DNA of 64,000 nt from Actinocorallia populi (GCF_002995495.1 NZ_PVZV01000006.1:645100-709099); one strand, 5' to 3'; positions 49,738 to 58,678 are shown, numbered from the stretch's first letter. The notes: generated by a model from the sequence alone, not told the origin. A program made the numbers and translations.

Positions 49738-50349
49738 TTATTGCGGGTCGGCGATCTCGCGGAAGTAGGCGCGCAACATCCGCGCGCCCAGCGCGATCAC
49801 CGCGGGATCGCCGTCCTCACTGCTCTGGAAGGCGAGCCTGAGCAGGCCGTCGGTGGAGGTGATGGCCACCAGCAGCACCCGTTCGGGATCGGGCAGGGGC
49901 GGCAGGCCCGCCTCCCGGAGGCCGAGCGCGTACAGCTCCCCGGCCATCGCCGCGTCGGCGCGGCGGACGATGTCGGCGTCGAACGGGCTGCCGTCCCCGG
50001 GGTCGGCGACGAAGAACCCGGGCAGGACGCGGCGCATCGCGAGGATCTCGTCGTAGACCAGGACCGCCGCCTCGCCCCAGCCGTCCACGGACTCCCCCGC
50101 GAGCCGTTCGCGCACCCGGGCGAGCAGCAGCTCCAGGTTCCGCGAGGCCAGCGCCTGGAGCAGGCCCGACTTGCCGTCGAAGAACTGGTACAGGGTGCCG
50201 ATCGGGACGCCCGCCCGCCGTGCCACGCCCCGCGTCGTCAGCGCGTCGTGGCCGACCTCGGCGAGGAGTCCGGCGCAGGCGTCGAGCAGCCGCTCGAACC
50301 GCTCGGCGCTGCGGCGTTGCACCGGCGCCCGGCGTACGCCTCCGGTCAT
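49738..50349 (-). CDS. TetR-family transcriptional regulator
   Basis: This 203-residue repressor has HTH LLDACAGLLAEVGHDALTTR and VARRAGVPIGTLYQFFDGKS. Placed between the MFS-sulfatase operon and the divergent GH1 gene. ATG 50349 with GAGGGG upstream is preferred over an ATG at 50385, which would run through the operator region. It likely represses the whole locus. Confidence 0.92.
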   Translation of the reverse strand: MTGGVRRAPVQRRSAERFERLLDACAGLLAEVGHDALTTRGVARRAGVPIGTLYQFFDGKSGLLQALASRNLELLLARVRERLAGESVDGWGEAAVLVYDEILAMRRVLPGFFVADPGDGSPFDADIVRRADAAMAGELYALGLREAGLPPLPDPERVLLVAITSTDGLLRLAFQSSEDGDPAVIALGARMLRAYFREIADPQ

Positions 50350-50375
50350 GGGCCGCCCCTCTCTGGAAATATGAC

Positions 50376-50416
50376 ACTTGTTCATGTTCTAATGCGATCG
50401 GCACTCATGTTAGAAC
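50376..50416. promoter_or_regulatory. TetR/GH1 divergent operator region
   Basis: It holds ACTTGTTCA (50376-50384) and a perfect seven-base-arm dyad GTTCTAA-N17-TTAGAAC (50386-50416), with CATGTT repeated in both halves. The right arm ends ten bases before the GH1 ATG at 50427. Confidence 0.6.
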
Positions 50417-50426
50417 GGAGTCACTC

Positions 50427-51806
50427 ATGGACGCGCTTCCCCGCTTCCCCGCCGGTTTCCGGTGGGGCACCGCCACGGCCTCGTACCAGATCGAGGGCGC
50501 GGTCCATGCCGACGGTCGGGGCACGAGCATCTGGGACGCCTTCTGCGTGCAGCCCGGCCGGGTGAAGAACGGCGACACCGGCGAGACCGCCTGCGACCAC
50601 TACCACCGCTGGCCCGAGGACGTGGCGCTGATGGCCGGCCTCGGCACCGACGCCTACCGGTTCTCCGTCGCGTGGCCGCGCGTCCAGCCGGACGGCCGCG
50701 GCCCCGCCAACGCCAAGGGCCTGGACTTCTACGAGCGGCTGGTCGACGCCCTCCTCGAACACGGCATCGCCCCCTTCCTGACCCTCTACCACTGGGACCT
50801 GCCGCAGGCGCTCGAGGACCTCGGCGGCTGGACGGCCCGCGACACCGCGCACCGCTTCGCCGACTACACCGCCCTCGTGGCCGACCGGCTCGGCGACCGG
50901 GTCGCGGCCTGGATCACGCTGAACGAGCCGTTCGTCCACATGACGGAGGGCTACGGCCTCGGCACCCACGCGCCCGGCAGGACGATGCTGCTGGACGCGC
51001 TCCCGGCCGCCCACCACCTGCTGCTCGGCCACGGCCTGGCGGTGCCGGTGCTGCGCGAGCGCGTCACCGGCGAGGTCATGCTCACCAACAACTGCAGCCC
51101 GGTCTGGCCCGCCGCCGGCACCCCCGCCGACCGCGCGGCCGCGGACGCCTTCGACACCCTCCAGAACCGCCTGTTCAACGACCCCGTCCTCCTGGGCCGC
51201 TACCCGGACCTGTCCGCCTACGGGGTGGCCGAACTCCCCTTCGTCCGGGACGGCGACCTGGCGCTGATCTCCGCGCCGATCGACGGCCTCGGCGTCAACT
51301 ACTACAGCCCGACCCGGGTCGCGGCGCCCGCGGGGGCTGCGCCGCACGAAGGCCCGTCCGTGATGGGCGAGGTCGGCGACCGGCTCCAGGGCGTGGGCCT
51401 GCCCTTCGAGGACACCCCGATCGAGGGCTACCCGGTGACCGCGTTCGGCTGGCCCGTCGTCCCCGACGCCCTGCACGAACTCCTCACCGGCCTGCGCGCC
51501 CGCTACGGAACGGCGCTCCCTCCGATCACCATCACCGAGAACGGCTGCTCCTCACACGACGAGCCCGGCATGTCCGACGACGACCGCGTCGCCTACCTGG
51601 ACGGACACCTCCGCGCCCTGCACCGCGCCATCACCGACGGCGTGGACGTGCGCGGCTACTTCGTCTGGTCCCTGCTGGACAACTTCGAATGGGCCGAGGG
51701 CTACAGCCAGCGCTTCGGCCTCGTCCACGTCGACTTCGAGACCCAGCGACGCACCCCGAAGGCGTCCTACCACTGGTTCCGCACCCAGCTGGAGGCCCAG
51801 CGCTGA
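50427..51806 (+). CDS. GH1 beta-glucosidase
   Basis: This 459-residue glycoside hydrolase family 1 enzyme has the acid/base glutamate E167 in TLNEP and the nucleophile E371 in ITENG; the N-terminal FRWGTATASYQIEGA signature and the C-terminal FVWSLLDNFEWAEGY are complete. There is no signal peptide, so it hydrolyses an imported beta-glycoside inside the cell. It is divergent from the TetR gene and shares elements with the MFS-sulfatase operon. Confidence 0.96.
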   Translation: MDALPRFPAGFRWGTATASYQIEGAVHADGRGTSIWDAFCVQPGRVKNGDTGETACDHYHRWPEDVALMAGLGTDAYRFSVAWPRVQPDGRGPANAKGLDFYERLVDALLEHGIAPFLTLYHWDLPQALEDLGGWTARDTAHRFADYTALVADRLGDRVAAWITLNEPFVHMTEGYGLGTHAPGRTMLLDALPAAHHLLLGHGLAVPVLRERVTGEVMLTNNCSPVWPAAGTPADRAAADAFDTLQNRLFNDPVLLGRYPDLSAYGVAELPFVRDGDLALISAPIDGLGVNYYSPTRVAAPAGAAPHEGPSVMGEVGDRLQGVGLPFEDTPIEGYPVTAFGWPVVPDALHELLTGLRARYGTALPPITITENGCSSHDEPGMSDDDRVAYLDGHLRALHRAITDGVDVRGYFVWSLLDNFEWAEGYSQRFGLVHVDFETQRRTPKASYHWFRTQLEAQR

Positions 51807-51855
51807 GACCGTGCGGCTCGCGGGCCACCGCCGAACCGGTGGTATATCAGAGGGC

Positions 51856-52386
51856 ATGGGAGCAACGAACGAACCGCAGACCATCACGGCCCGGGACCAT
51901 GAGTTCCTCCGCCGGTGCGTGGACCTCGCACGCGAGGCACTGGAGGACGGCGACGAACCGTTCGGCTCCGTCCTGGTGGACGCGCAGGGCACCGTCCTCT
52001 TCGAAGACCGCAACCGGGTCAAAGGCGGCGACCACACCCGCCATCCCGAGTTCGAGATCGCGAAGTGGGCGGCGACCCACCTCTCCCCCGAGGAACGGCA
52101 GGCGAGCGTCGTCTACACATCGGGCGAGCACTGCCCGATGTGCAGCGCCGCCCACGCCTGGGTCGGCCTCGGCCGCATCGTGTACGCCTCCAGCAGCGAA
52201 CAGCTCACCACGTGGCTGAGGAACTGGGGCTTCGGCGAGGGACCGGTGGCCCCGCTGCCGATCAACGCCGTCGCCCCGCGACTCCCCGTCGCGGGTCCCG
52301 ACCTCTCCTTCGAGGCCGAGATCCGCGCCCTGCACGCCGCCCTGCGGGGAGTCGACGAGGCGAAGCAGCCGCCGTCAGGCCGTTGA
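51856..52386 (+). CDS. Nucleoside/cytidine-deaminase-like zinc deaminase
   Basis: This 176-residue deaminase has the zinc motif HPE (H63, E65) and CPMC (C93, C96); GEPFG is replaced by DEPFGSVLVD, as in guanine/tRNA-adenosine deaminase relatives. The usual EPCxxC is EHCPMC here. It deaminates a purine or pyrimidine base or a related compound. Start 51856; its end overlaps the convergent SDR gene by twelve bases. Confidence 0.88.
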   Translation: MGATNEPQTITARDHEFLRRCVDLAREALEDGDEPFGSVLVDAQGTVLFEDRNRVKGGDHTRHPEFEIAKWAATHLSPEERQASVVYTSGEHCPMCSAAHAWVGLGRIVYASSSEQLTTWLRNWGFGEGPVAPLPINAVAPRLPVAGPDLSFEAEIRALHAALRGVDEAKQPPSGR

Positions 52387-53133
52387 CCCGCTGTCGATGA
52401 CCAGATCGGTGCCGACCATCGCGCCGGCCGCGGGAGAGGCGAGGTAGAGCACCGCGGCGGCCACTTCTCCGGCCTCCGCGACCCGGCCGAGCGGGTTCTG
52501 CGTCTTCACCCGCTCGGTCCGGTCGGCCTCTGTCTCGCCGGGGAACAGCGACATGGGACCGTCCGCGGCACCCGGGCTGACCGCGTTGATGCGGATGTTC
52601 TGGTGGATGTGGTCGAGAGCGGCTGCGCGGGTCAGCGCGGAGACCGCGGCCTTGGAGGTGATGTACGCGGCGGCGTTCGGGATCCTCATGTGGGTGCCGA
52701 GGTTGGAGGAGATGTTGACGATGACGCCGCCGCCGTTCTCCTTCATGTGCGCGATCTCGTGCTTCATGGCCAGCCAGACACCGGTGGTGTTGGTCTTCAG
52801 CACCGCATCCCAGTCCTCCTCGCTGATCTCGCCCGCCGGTACGGTGCCGCGAAATATCCCGGCGTTGTTGACCGCGATGTCCAGGCCGCCGAAGCGGGTG
52901 ACGCTCTCGTGCACGAGGTTCCGGAGGCTGTCGGAATCCGTGACATCGGCGGTGACGGCGACGGATGTGCCTCCAGCCGCCTTGATGAGGCCGACCGTCT
53001 CGTCCAGCGAGGACGCGGTGCGTCCCGCAGCGACCACGGACGCCCCTTCGGCGGCGAAGGCGAGCGAGATCGCGCGGCCGAGGCCGGTGCCCGCGCCCGT
53101 GACGAGGACGGTCTTGCCGGTGAAGCGGTTCAT
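52375..53133 (-). CDS. SDR family oxidoreductase
   Basis: This 252-residue classical SDR has TGAGTGLG, AAGRTAS (NADP-type), NNAGI, S in NISSNLGTH and YITSK. ATG 53133 has AAGGAG eight bases upstream; an ATG at 53160 overlaps the MFS gene. It follows the MFS gene by 23 bases, so the two form an operon under the TetR upstream. Confidence 0.9.
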   Translation of the reverse strand: MNRFTGKTVLVTGAGTGLGRAISLAFAAEGASVVAAGRTASSLDETVGLIKAAGGTSVAVTADVTDSDSLRNLVHESVTRFGGLDIAVNNAGIFRGTVPAGEISEEDWDAVLKTNTTGVWLAMKHEIAHMKENGGGVIVNISSNLGTHMRIPNAAAYITSKAAVSALTRAAALDHIHQNIRINAVSPGAADGPMSLFPGETEADRTERVKTQNPLGRVAEAGEVAAAVLYLASPAAGAMVGTDLVIDSGSTA

Positions 53134-53156
53134 CTCAGTGGCTCCTTGAGTGGTGT

Positions 53157-54503
53157 TCATCCGTTGCGGTGGTGCAGAAGGGCTACGGCGGCGAGGGCGG
53201 TTCCCGTCGCTGCCAGAGCCCGGACGTCGCTGCCGAGGGAGAGCAGGACAGCGAAGAGGATGGTCGGACCGAGCTCCATCGCGGTGTTCAGCGCACCGCC
53301 TGCGAGCCCGGACTGCTGCCGGGGCACGTCTTCTGTGGCGAGCACAGAGGCTCCCCCGAAGGAGGCCGCGGCGCCGGCCGGCAGCAGTACGAGGCCCGGC
53401 AGCAGTCCCAGGGCGTACGGAAGGTGCGTGTCGAGGCCGGTGAACGCGAGGAGGGCGAGCCCTGCCGCACCCGTTCCGAGCCCGATGGAAGCGACGGCCC
53501 TGGCCCCGTACCGGCCGATGAGCGGTCCTGCCGCCCGGCCCGAGGCGATCAGCGCCACGGCGAACGGAACGAAGGCGGCCGAGGTCTGCAGCGGTGACCA
53601 GTCACGCTCCTGCTGGAGGTGGAGCGAGAAGACCACGAAGGTGATCGCGGTCCCGCAGGCACTCACCGCGATGGCCGCGAGGGCGAGAGTCCGCCGCCGG
53701 TGGAACAGGAAGCGGGGCGGCAGCAGCGGGTCGCGGGCGCGGCGTTCGGCGTACGCGAACACGGCGAGCAGCGCGGTCCCGCCGAGCAGGGGCACGAGCA
53801 CGTGGGCCGATGACCAGGGGTGGGCGCCGGTGACGACGAATCCGTAACTGGCCAGGGTGATCCCGACGGTGGCGAGCAGGGCGCCCGGCAGGTCGAGGCC
53901 TCTGCCCCGGTCGGGGACGGTGTCCGGCAGCAGCCGTGGTGCGAGGACGAGGGCCGTGACCGCCACCGCGACGGGAACCGCGAAGGTCCAGCGCCAGGAG
54001 AGCAGCGCCGAGATGACGCCGGAGAGCAGGTTGCCCGCGGTCGCGCCGAGGACCGAGAGTCCTCCCCAGGTGGCCATGGCCCTGCGGGCCGCGACGGGAG
54101 ACGGGAAGAGGACGTGCAGTAGCGCCATGGCGGCGGGTGCGATGAAGGCGGCGCCCGCGCCCTGCGCGAAGCGCGCCGTGAGCAGCGTTCCGATACCGGG
54201 GGCGAGCGGGGCGGCGGCCGAGGCGGCGGAGAACAGGAGGAGACCTGCGGTGAGGACTCGACGGCCGCCGTAACGGTCCGCGAGCCGTCCGCCGAAGAGC
54301 AGCAGTCCGGCGAAGGTCAGCCCGTAGGCGGCGCTGAGCAGCACCAGGTCGGCGCGCTCCAGGCCGAATTCGCGTCCGAGAAGAGGCAGCGGCACGGCGA
54401 GCGAGGCGAGCGTGAAGATCAGCGTGATCTGGACTCCGCCGAGGAGGATGAAGGCACGGCGTTGCCGCGGGGCGGTGGCACGGGCGGCACTCGTGGTGGT
54501 CAT
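53157..54503 (-). CDS. MFS transporter (drug-efflux type)
   Basis: This 448-residue protein has about fourteen hydrophobic segments with FGGRLADRYGGRR after helix 2 and the drug-efflux-type helix 5 motif (GGLSVLGATAGNLLSGVISA). It resembles DHA2-type proton antiporters, though it is shorter than most. A CGATCGATC-bearing element lies just upstream. It is co-transcribed with the SDR gene and probably regulated by the TetR gene at 54588. Confidence 0.9.
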   Translation of the reverse strand: MTTTSAARATAPRQRRAFILLGGVQITLIFTLASLAVPLPLLGREFGLERADLVLLSAAYGLTFAGLLLFGGRLADRYGGRRVLTAGLLLFSAASAAAPLAPGIGTLLTARFAQGAGAAFIAPAAMALLHVLFPSPVAARRAMATWGGLSVLGATAGNLLSGVISALLSWRWTFAVPVAVAVTALVLAPRLLPDTVPDRGRGLDLPGALLATVGITLASYGFVVTGAHPWSSAHVLVPLLGGTALLAVFAYAERRARDPLLPPRFLFHRRRTLALAAIAVSACGTAITFVVFSLHLQQERDWSPLQTSAAFVPFAVALIASGRAAGPLIGRYGARAVASIGLGTGAAGLALLAFTGLDTHLPYALGLLPGLVLLPAGAAASFGGASVLATEDVPRQQSGLAGGALNTAMELGPTILFAVLLSLGSDVRALAATGTALAAVALLHHRNG

Positions 54504-54519
54504 GCCACTCCTCGATATT

Positions 54520-54534
54520 TGACCGATCGATCCA
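54520..54534 (-). promoter_or_regulatory. Putative TetR operator before the MFS-SDR operon
   Basis: TGACCGATCGATCCA lies 17 bases upstream of the MFS start. The seven-base core ACCGATC also occurs in the sequence upstream of the TetR gene (55187-55204). Confidence 0.4.
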
Positions 54535-54587
54535 TTATTAGGGCATGCGAGAAAGGGAGCCCGGCGGCTCCGGCGAACGGGGGCGGT

Positions 54588-55172
54588 TCAGGCCAGCAGG
54601 GCCAGCGACTGCTCGGCCGCGTCCCGCACCCGGGCGGGATCGTTCGACGCCTTGCCGACGATCCGCATGCCCTGCATCAGGACGAGCAGCATGCGGGCGA
54701 GCGCGTGCGGATCGCGGTCCTCGGGCAGCTCGCCCTGGGCCCGCGCCCGCACGAGCGCGGAGTGCAGCACGGTCTCCAGGTGGTCCCAGCTGCCCTGGAC
54801 GCGGCGGGCCGCCGCGGGGTCGTGCGGCGCCAGCTCGGCGGCGGTGTTGGTGATGAAGCAGCCGTTCAGCCGGTCCTCCGGGGACGCGGCCTCCGCGGCG
54901 AAGCGCCGCACCACCGCCCGCACCGCGGGCAGCACGGGGCCCGGCTGGGACATCTCGTCGAGGAGGAACGGGCCGCGGGTCTCGCAGTACCGGTCCAGTG
55001 CCTTCAGGTAGAGCTCGTGCTTGTTGCCGAAGGTCGCGTAGATGCTGGCGCGGCCGATGCCGAGGTGCTCGACGAGGTCCGCCATCGACGTCGCCTCGTA
55101 CCCGCGACGCCAGAAGAGCTCGAGAGCCGACTGGAGGGCGGCGTCCGGGTCGAATTCCTTGGTTCTGGCCAC
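54588..55172 (-). CDS. TetR-family transcriptional regulator
   Basis: This 194-residue regulator has HTH ALELFWRRGYEATSMADL and LGIGRASIYATFGNKHEL, the AcrR/NemR-like type (long C-terminal TetR_C_16/YcdC-like). GTG start. It lies 84 bases ahead of the MFS gene on the same strand and shares an ACCGATC core with its promoter. Likely a drug-responsive repressor of the exporter. Confidence 0.92.
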   Translation of the reverse strand: MARTKEFDPDAALQSALELFWRRGYEATSMADLVEHLGIGRASIYATFGNKHELYLKALDRYCETRGPFLLDEMSQPGPVLPAVRAVVRRFAAEAASPEDRLNGCFITNTAAELAPHDPAAARRVQGSWDHLETVLHSALVRARAQGELPEDRDPHALARMLLVLMQGMRIVGKASNDPARVRDAAEQSLALLA

Positions 55173-55186
55173 GACGAGGACCGTAT

Positions 55187-55204
55187 ACCGATCTAGAACG
55201 ATCA
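55187..55204 (-). promoter_or_regulatory. Putative autoregulatory site of the TetR gene
   Basis: ACCGATCTAGAACGATCA holds two CGATC units ten bases apart, 15 bases before the GTG start, next to a CTAG core. It shares ACCGATC with the MFS site at 54520. Confidence 0.4.
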
Positions 55205-55236
55205 GTCAATAAAGAAGCCGTGCGCTACCTCCCGCC

Positions 55237-55734
55237 TCACTCGGTGATCTTGGCCAGGAAGGACTCCAGGTTGGCGTGCAGGCGGGCGATCTTCTCCTCC
55301 GGGGAGAGGGACTCCTCCAGGACCCGCCCGGCCACGGACTCCTTGCGGCTCCGCAGGTACAGCGAGCAGTCCAGGTCGCCGCACAGGTACTGCCCGACGG
55401 TGTCGCCCTGGCGGCCGGCCTCGCCGGTGCGGCGCGCGACCATCAGCGCCACGCCGCCGCCGGTGCGCGTGGTCAGGCACAACGAGCACATGCTGCGCGC
55501 GGTGAAGCCGCGCCCGCCGCCGGAGGTCGCCCGCAGCGCGATCCCGACCAGCCGGTCGTCGCGTTCCATGACCAGATACGCGCGTTCGGGTGCGCCCGGA
55601 TCTCGCCAGCCGAGGAAGTCCAGATCCTCCCATGGCTGGTCGGCGAGGTCCTTGGGCGGGTTGAGCCGCTTGGCCTCCCCCTTGGAGCAGTTGATGAAGG
55701 AGGCGCGGATGTCACTCTCGGTGAGGGTTCTCAT
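55237..55734 (-). CDS. FBP-type (FusB-like) zinc-finger protein
   Basis: This 165-residue protein matches the FBP (fibronectin-binding/elongation-factor-G-binding) zinc family: N-terminal helices, the WEDLDFLGWRDPG segment, then four cysteines, CSLC and CGDLDC, in a treble-clef site, and a C-terminal helix. In Staphylococcus FusB, a related zinc protein binds EF-G on the ribosome and gives fusidic acid tolerance; actinobacterial members likely also touch EF-G, but resistance is not implied. Divergent from a TetR gene with a 72-base gap. Confidence 0.85.
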   Translation of the reverse strand: MRTLTESDIRASFINCSKGEAKRLNPPKDLADQPWEDLDFLGWRDPGAPERAYLVMERDDRLVGIALRATSGGGRGFTARSMCSLCLTTRTGGGVALMVARRTGEAGRQGDTVGQYLCGDLDCSLYLRSRKESVAGRVLEESLSPEEKIARLHANLESFLAKITE

Positions 55735-55806
55735 GGGCGGCGAGGCTAGCTAAGCTAAACTCATTATGCAAATGGATAAATCACTTAGGTTCAGGGGGTG
55801 TGCCCC

Positions 55807-56382
55807 ATGGCACGCGCGGGGGTGACCGTCGAACGCCTGGTCCGGGTGGCGGCGGATCTGGCCGACGAGATCGGCTTCGACAACGTGACGGTCACGGCGC
55901 TGGCGCGCAGCTTCGGCGTCAAGGAGGGCAGCCTGTACTCCCACATCGAGAACATGCGGGACCTGCGGGTCAAGGTGGCGCTGCTGGCGCTGGCCGAGCT
56001 CGCCGACGCCGCCGGCGCCGCGCTGGCCGGACGCTCGGGCAAGGACGCCCTGGTGGCCTTCGCCGACGCCTACCGCGACTACGCCAGGAAGCATCCGGGC
56101 CGCTACGCCGCCACCCGCTTCCCGCTCGATCCGCAGACCGCCGCGGCCAGCGCGGGCGTCCGCCACGTGGAGATGACCCGGGCGATCCTGCACGGCTACC
56201 GCATCCCCGAGCCCGACCAGATCGACGCGATCCGGCTGCTGGGCAGCACCTTCCACGGGTTCGTGAGCCTGGAGACCGCCGGGTCCTTCCAGCACTCCGC
56301 TGACGCACGCGGTACGGACGCCTCCTGGTCCAGGATCCTGGACGCCCTCCACACCTCCCTCACCCACTGGTCTTCGGCCTGA
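55807..56382 (+). CDS. TetR-family transcriptional regulator
   Basis: This 191-residue regulator has a compact HTH (LADEIGFDNVTVTALARSF, KEGSLYSHIENMRDLR) and a TetR_C-type domain of the WHG kind (TFHGFVSLETAGSF is its signature). ATG 55807 has GGGGG nine bases before. It is divergent from the FBP gene, whose promoter shares the AT-rich gap 55735-55800, so the FBP gene is a likely target. Confidence 0.9.
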   Translation: MARAGVTVERLVRVAADLADEIGFDNVTVTALARSFGVKEGSLYSHIENMRDLRVKVALLALAELADAAGAALAGRSGKDALVAFADAYRDYARKHPGRYAATRFPLDPQTAAASAGVRHVEMTRAILHGYRIPEPDQIDAIRLLGSTFHGFVSLETAGSFQHSADARGTDASWSRILDALHTSLTHWSSA

Positions 56383-56791
56383 CCACCGGGCCCCGCCGCA
56401 GGCGGCTAAATCGGGCCCTCAGCCGTCGAGCAGCCGCCACTCGGTGAGGGCGATGCCCAGGGACCTCCCGAGCAGCTCGACCCGGTGGACGACGCTGCTG
56501 CGGCGCAGGTGGAGAAGATCGGCGTCGTCCTGTGCGGCGTCCCGGGGCACCCGGCCAGGAGCACCGGCGCGCCCGGGTCGTCGTGGCGGATGACCGGTGC
56601 CTTGTCCGTGCGGAGGAAGGACGCTAGCGTTGCGGCGAGGCGAAGACGCCCGACCGTTCAGGGGAAAGGGAGGTTGATGAATATGGCTGCCGATGCCGTC
56701 TCCGTCATGCCCTTTTTCCGGTCCGCGTGAGTTTGGAGCGCGGCCCGGGTCAGCTGAACGACCGGGAGTGGACTTGTCCTTCTTCTTCACC
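56383..56791. other. 400-base gap with a possible gene fragment
   Basis: No intact gene is visible. On the minus strand 56419-56529 reads as a plausible C-terminal tail (LLHLRRSSVVHRVELLGRSL then GIALTEWRLLDG) ending in a stop, but the frame upstream of it is low-complexity. It may be the remnant of a truncated gene. A short hairpin CCGCC-GCA-GGCGG (56393-56405) follows the TetR stop. Confidence 0.25.
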
Positions 56792-57289
56792 ATGAGCGGC
56801 GCCGAGCTGCTCACCGACCGCCTCGCCCTGAGCCCCTGGACGGACGGCGAGATCACCGCCGTCCGGGACGGCGGCCGATCGGCCCGGTGGGCCGACGACT
56901 TTCCCACCGAGGGAGACCGCGTCGTCGTCGAACTGTTCGCCGAGAACCCCGCCTGGCTGGGACGGTACGGCCACCGCCGGATCGTCGAGCGAGACAGCGG
57001 CCTGGTGGTCGGTTCGATCGGCTTGTTCTGGCCGCCCGGCGACGGCGCCCTGGAGATCGGCTACGGCGTCGCGGCCTCCCGGAGGGGGCGCGGCTACGCC
57101 CCCGAGGCCACCCGCGCCCTGACCGAGTACGCCTTCACCGCACCGGAGGTCCACACGGTCTACGCGAACGTGGAGCTGTCGAACCCGCCCTCGATCCGAG
57201 TCCTGGAGAAAGCCGGTTTCCGGCTGTCGCACACCGACCTCGACCAGGCCACGGCCCGCTACCACGCCGCCCCTCCGGCCCGCCCGTAA
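56792..57289 (+). CDS. GNAT family N-acetyltransferase
   Basis: This 165-residue acetyltransferase of the RimJ/RimL-like type has an opening TDRLALSPWTDGEI, the CoA-binding loop ASRRGRGYAPEATRAL (R/Q-X-X-G-X-G/A) and NPPSIRVLEKAGFRL. It transfers acetyl from acetyl-CoA to an amine or protein N-terminus. ATG 56792 has no clear ribosome site; a GTG at 56768 in frame would add a hydrophobic FFF segment and is less likely. A strong hairpin follows. Confidence 0.88.
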   Translation: MSGAELLTDRLALSPWTDGEITAVRDGGRSARWADDFPTEGDRVVVELFAENPAWLGRYGHRRIVERDSGLVVGSIGLFWPPGDGALEIGYGVAASRRGRGYAPEATRALTEYAFTAPEVHTVYANVELSNPPSIRVLEKAGFRLSHTDLDQATARYHAAPPARP

Positions 57290-57299
57290 CCGGGCACGG

Positions 57300-57342
57300 G
57301 GTCGGGTGCCCCGCCATGATCCTCATGGCGGGGCACCCGACC
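57300..57342. terminator. Very strong hairpin after the GNAT gene
   Basis: Two 20-base arms pair perfectly around a three-base loop (TCC); the left arm starts GGTCGGGTGCCCC and the right arm ends GGGGCACCCGACC. It follows the GNAT stop by eleven bases. No T-run directly follows, but a stem this stable should stop or pause polymerase in both directions. Confidence 0.75.
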
Positions 57343-57464
57343 GTGCGTCCTTTGTCGGAACGACCGAACCGGACCGGGGTCGTTCGTGGGATGCGACATT
57401 AACAACGAGCGGTTCCCTGCTTAACGTGACGGCGATCCCCTCCCCGATGGAGTCAGGAGTCACC

Positions 57465-58553
57465 ATGAAAGCGATCACGCGTGCGCTATTGGCCGCACTG
57501 CTCGCCGGACCGTTGGCGGTCCTGCCGGTCACGGGGGCACAGGCCGCCCTTCCGCCCGCGGTCGAAGTACCGCTGCCGATCCCCTCCGGCATGACGCTGG
57601 AGCAGAAACTCAAGGCGAACGTCGACTTCTGGACCGCCAACGACTTCGACCGGATGAAGAAGCTCGTGCAGCACGCCGACGTACAGCAGCGCAACAATCC
57701 CGACGGCACCGCCGACTTTCTCGACCGCGGCCGACCGTGGAGCGGCGGCGGGGCCGTCAGTAAGACCGCCGGCAAGGTGCTGATGCACTTCGGAGACAGT
57801 GACGACAACCTCTCCCTCTGCTCGGCCAATGCCGTGATCAGCGGCAACCGCAGCACCGTGGTTACCGCGGGCCACTGCATCCTGGTCGATGCACCGTTCC
57901 TGGGCTCCACCCGGGGCATCGACAACTGGGTGTTCATCCCCGGCTTCCGCGGTGACGAAGTGGGAACGCCCGGAGCCACGGTGGCCGACATCGCCCCCTA
58001 CGGCATCTGGGCCGCCACCAAACTGATCATCACCGAGACCTGGTCGCAGAACCCGAACTTCCTGTGGGGACGGGACATGGGAGCGGCCGTCGTCCGCAAC
58101 CCGTACGACTCACGACGGCTGACCGATGTCGTCGGAGGACAGCCCATCGCGTTCAACCAGCCGCAGAACCAGTACCTGCACCTGTTCGGCTACCCCACCG
58201 ACAACGAACGCAACTGGGAGTGCGGGCAGCCCGACACGAACGGCCAGTGCACCGGCCGGCAGTTCACCGGCAGAACGCTGTGGGTCTCCGAAGGCACTTC
58301 CTTCCGCGGCGCCGTGTGGGTCGACGACCACCTGAAGGCGGCGACCGCACCGGGCTCCAGCGGCGGTCCTCTGTTCGAGGACTTCGACGAGACCACCGGG
58401 AGCGGCACACAGGTGGCCGTCACCAGCCGCTTCCACAACCCCGATGATCTGTCCCCCCTCGGCTGGCTCAAGGGCCCCTACGTCATGGCGACGCACTTCG
58501 GTGACTACGAGCAGGCCGTCTATGAAGCCGCCCAGACCACCCCGGTGAACTGA
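57465..58553 (+). CDS. Secreted trypsin-like serine peptidase
   Basis: This 362-residue S1-fold peptidase has a Sec signal (residues 1-27, hydrophobic core LLAALLAGPLAVLPV, cleavage likely after AQA) and a pro-region to about residue 90. The catalytic triad is H137 (TAGHC), probably D204 (GRDMGA) and S299 (GSSGGP). The S1 pocket is not determined; it resembles V8/glutamyl-type and other short extracellular peptidases. The mature enzyme is secreted. ATG 57465 has AGGAG in front, and a hairpin upstream isolates it from the GNAT gene. Confidence 0.92.
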   Translation: MKAITRALLAALLAGPLAVLPVTGAQAALPPAVEVPLPIPSGMTLEQKLKANVDFWTANDFDRMKKLVQHADVQQRNNPDGTADFLDRGRPWSGGGAVSKTAGKVLMHFGDSDDNLSLCSANAVISGNRSTVVTAGHCILVDAPFLGSTRGIDNWVFIPGFRGDEVGTPGATVADIAPYGIWAATKLIITETWSQNPNFLWGRDMGAAVVRNPYDSRRLTDVVGGQPIAFNQPQNQYLHLFGYPTDNERNWECGQPDTNGQCTGRQFTGRTLWVSEGTSFRGAVWVDDHLKAATAPGSSGGPLFEDFDETTGSGTQVAVTSRFHNPDDLSPLGWLKGPYVMATHFGDYEQAVYEAAQTTPVN

Positions 58554-58678
58554 CCTCCGCCGCGCGCGCACCGCACACCGGCGGATGACGGTTCCTGCGG
58601 TGCATCGCGCGTGGAGAGGGGTTCGCTGCAGCCGGAAACCCGGTGATCGGGAGGCGGCCGAGGCCTAGATTCGGGAGC

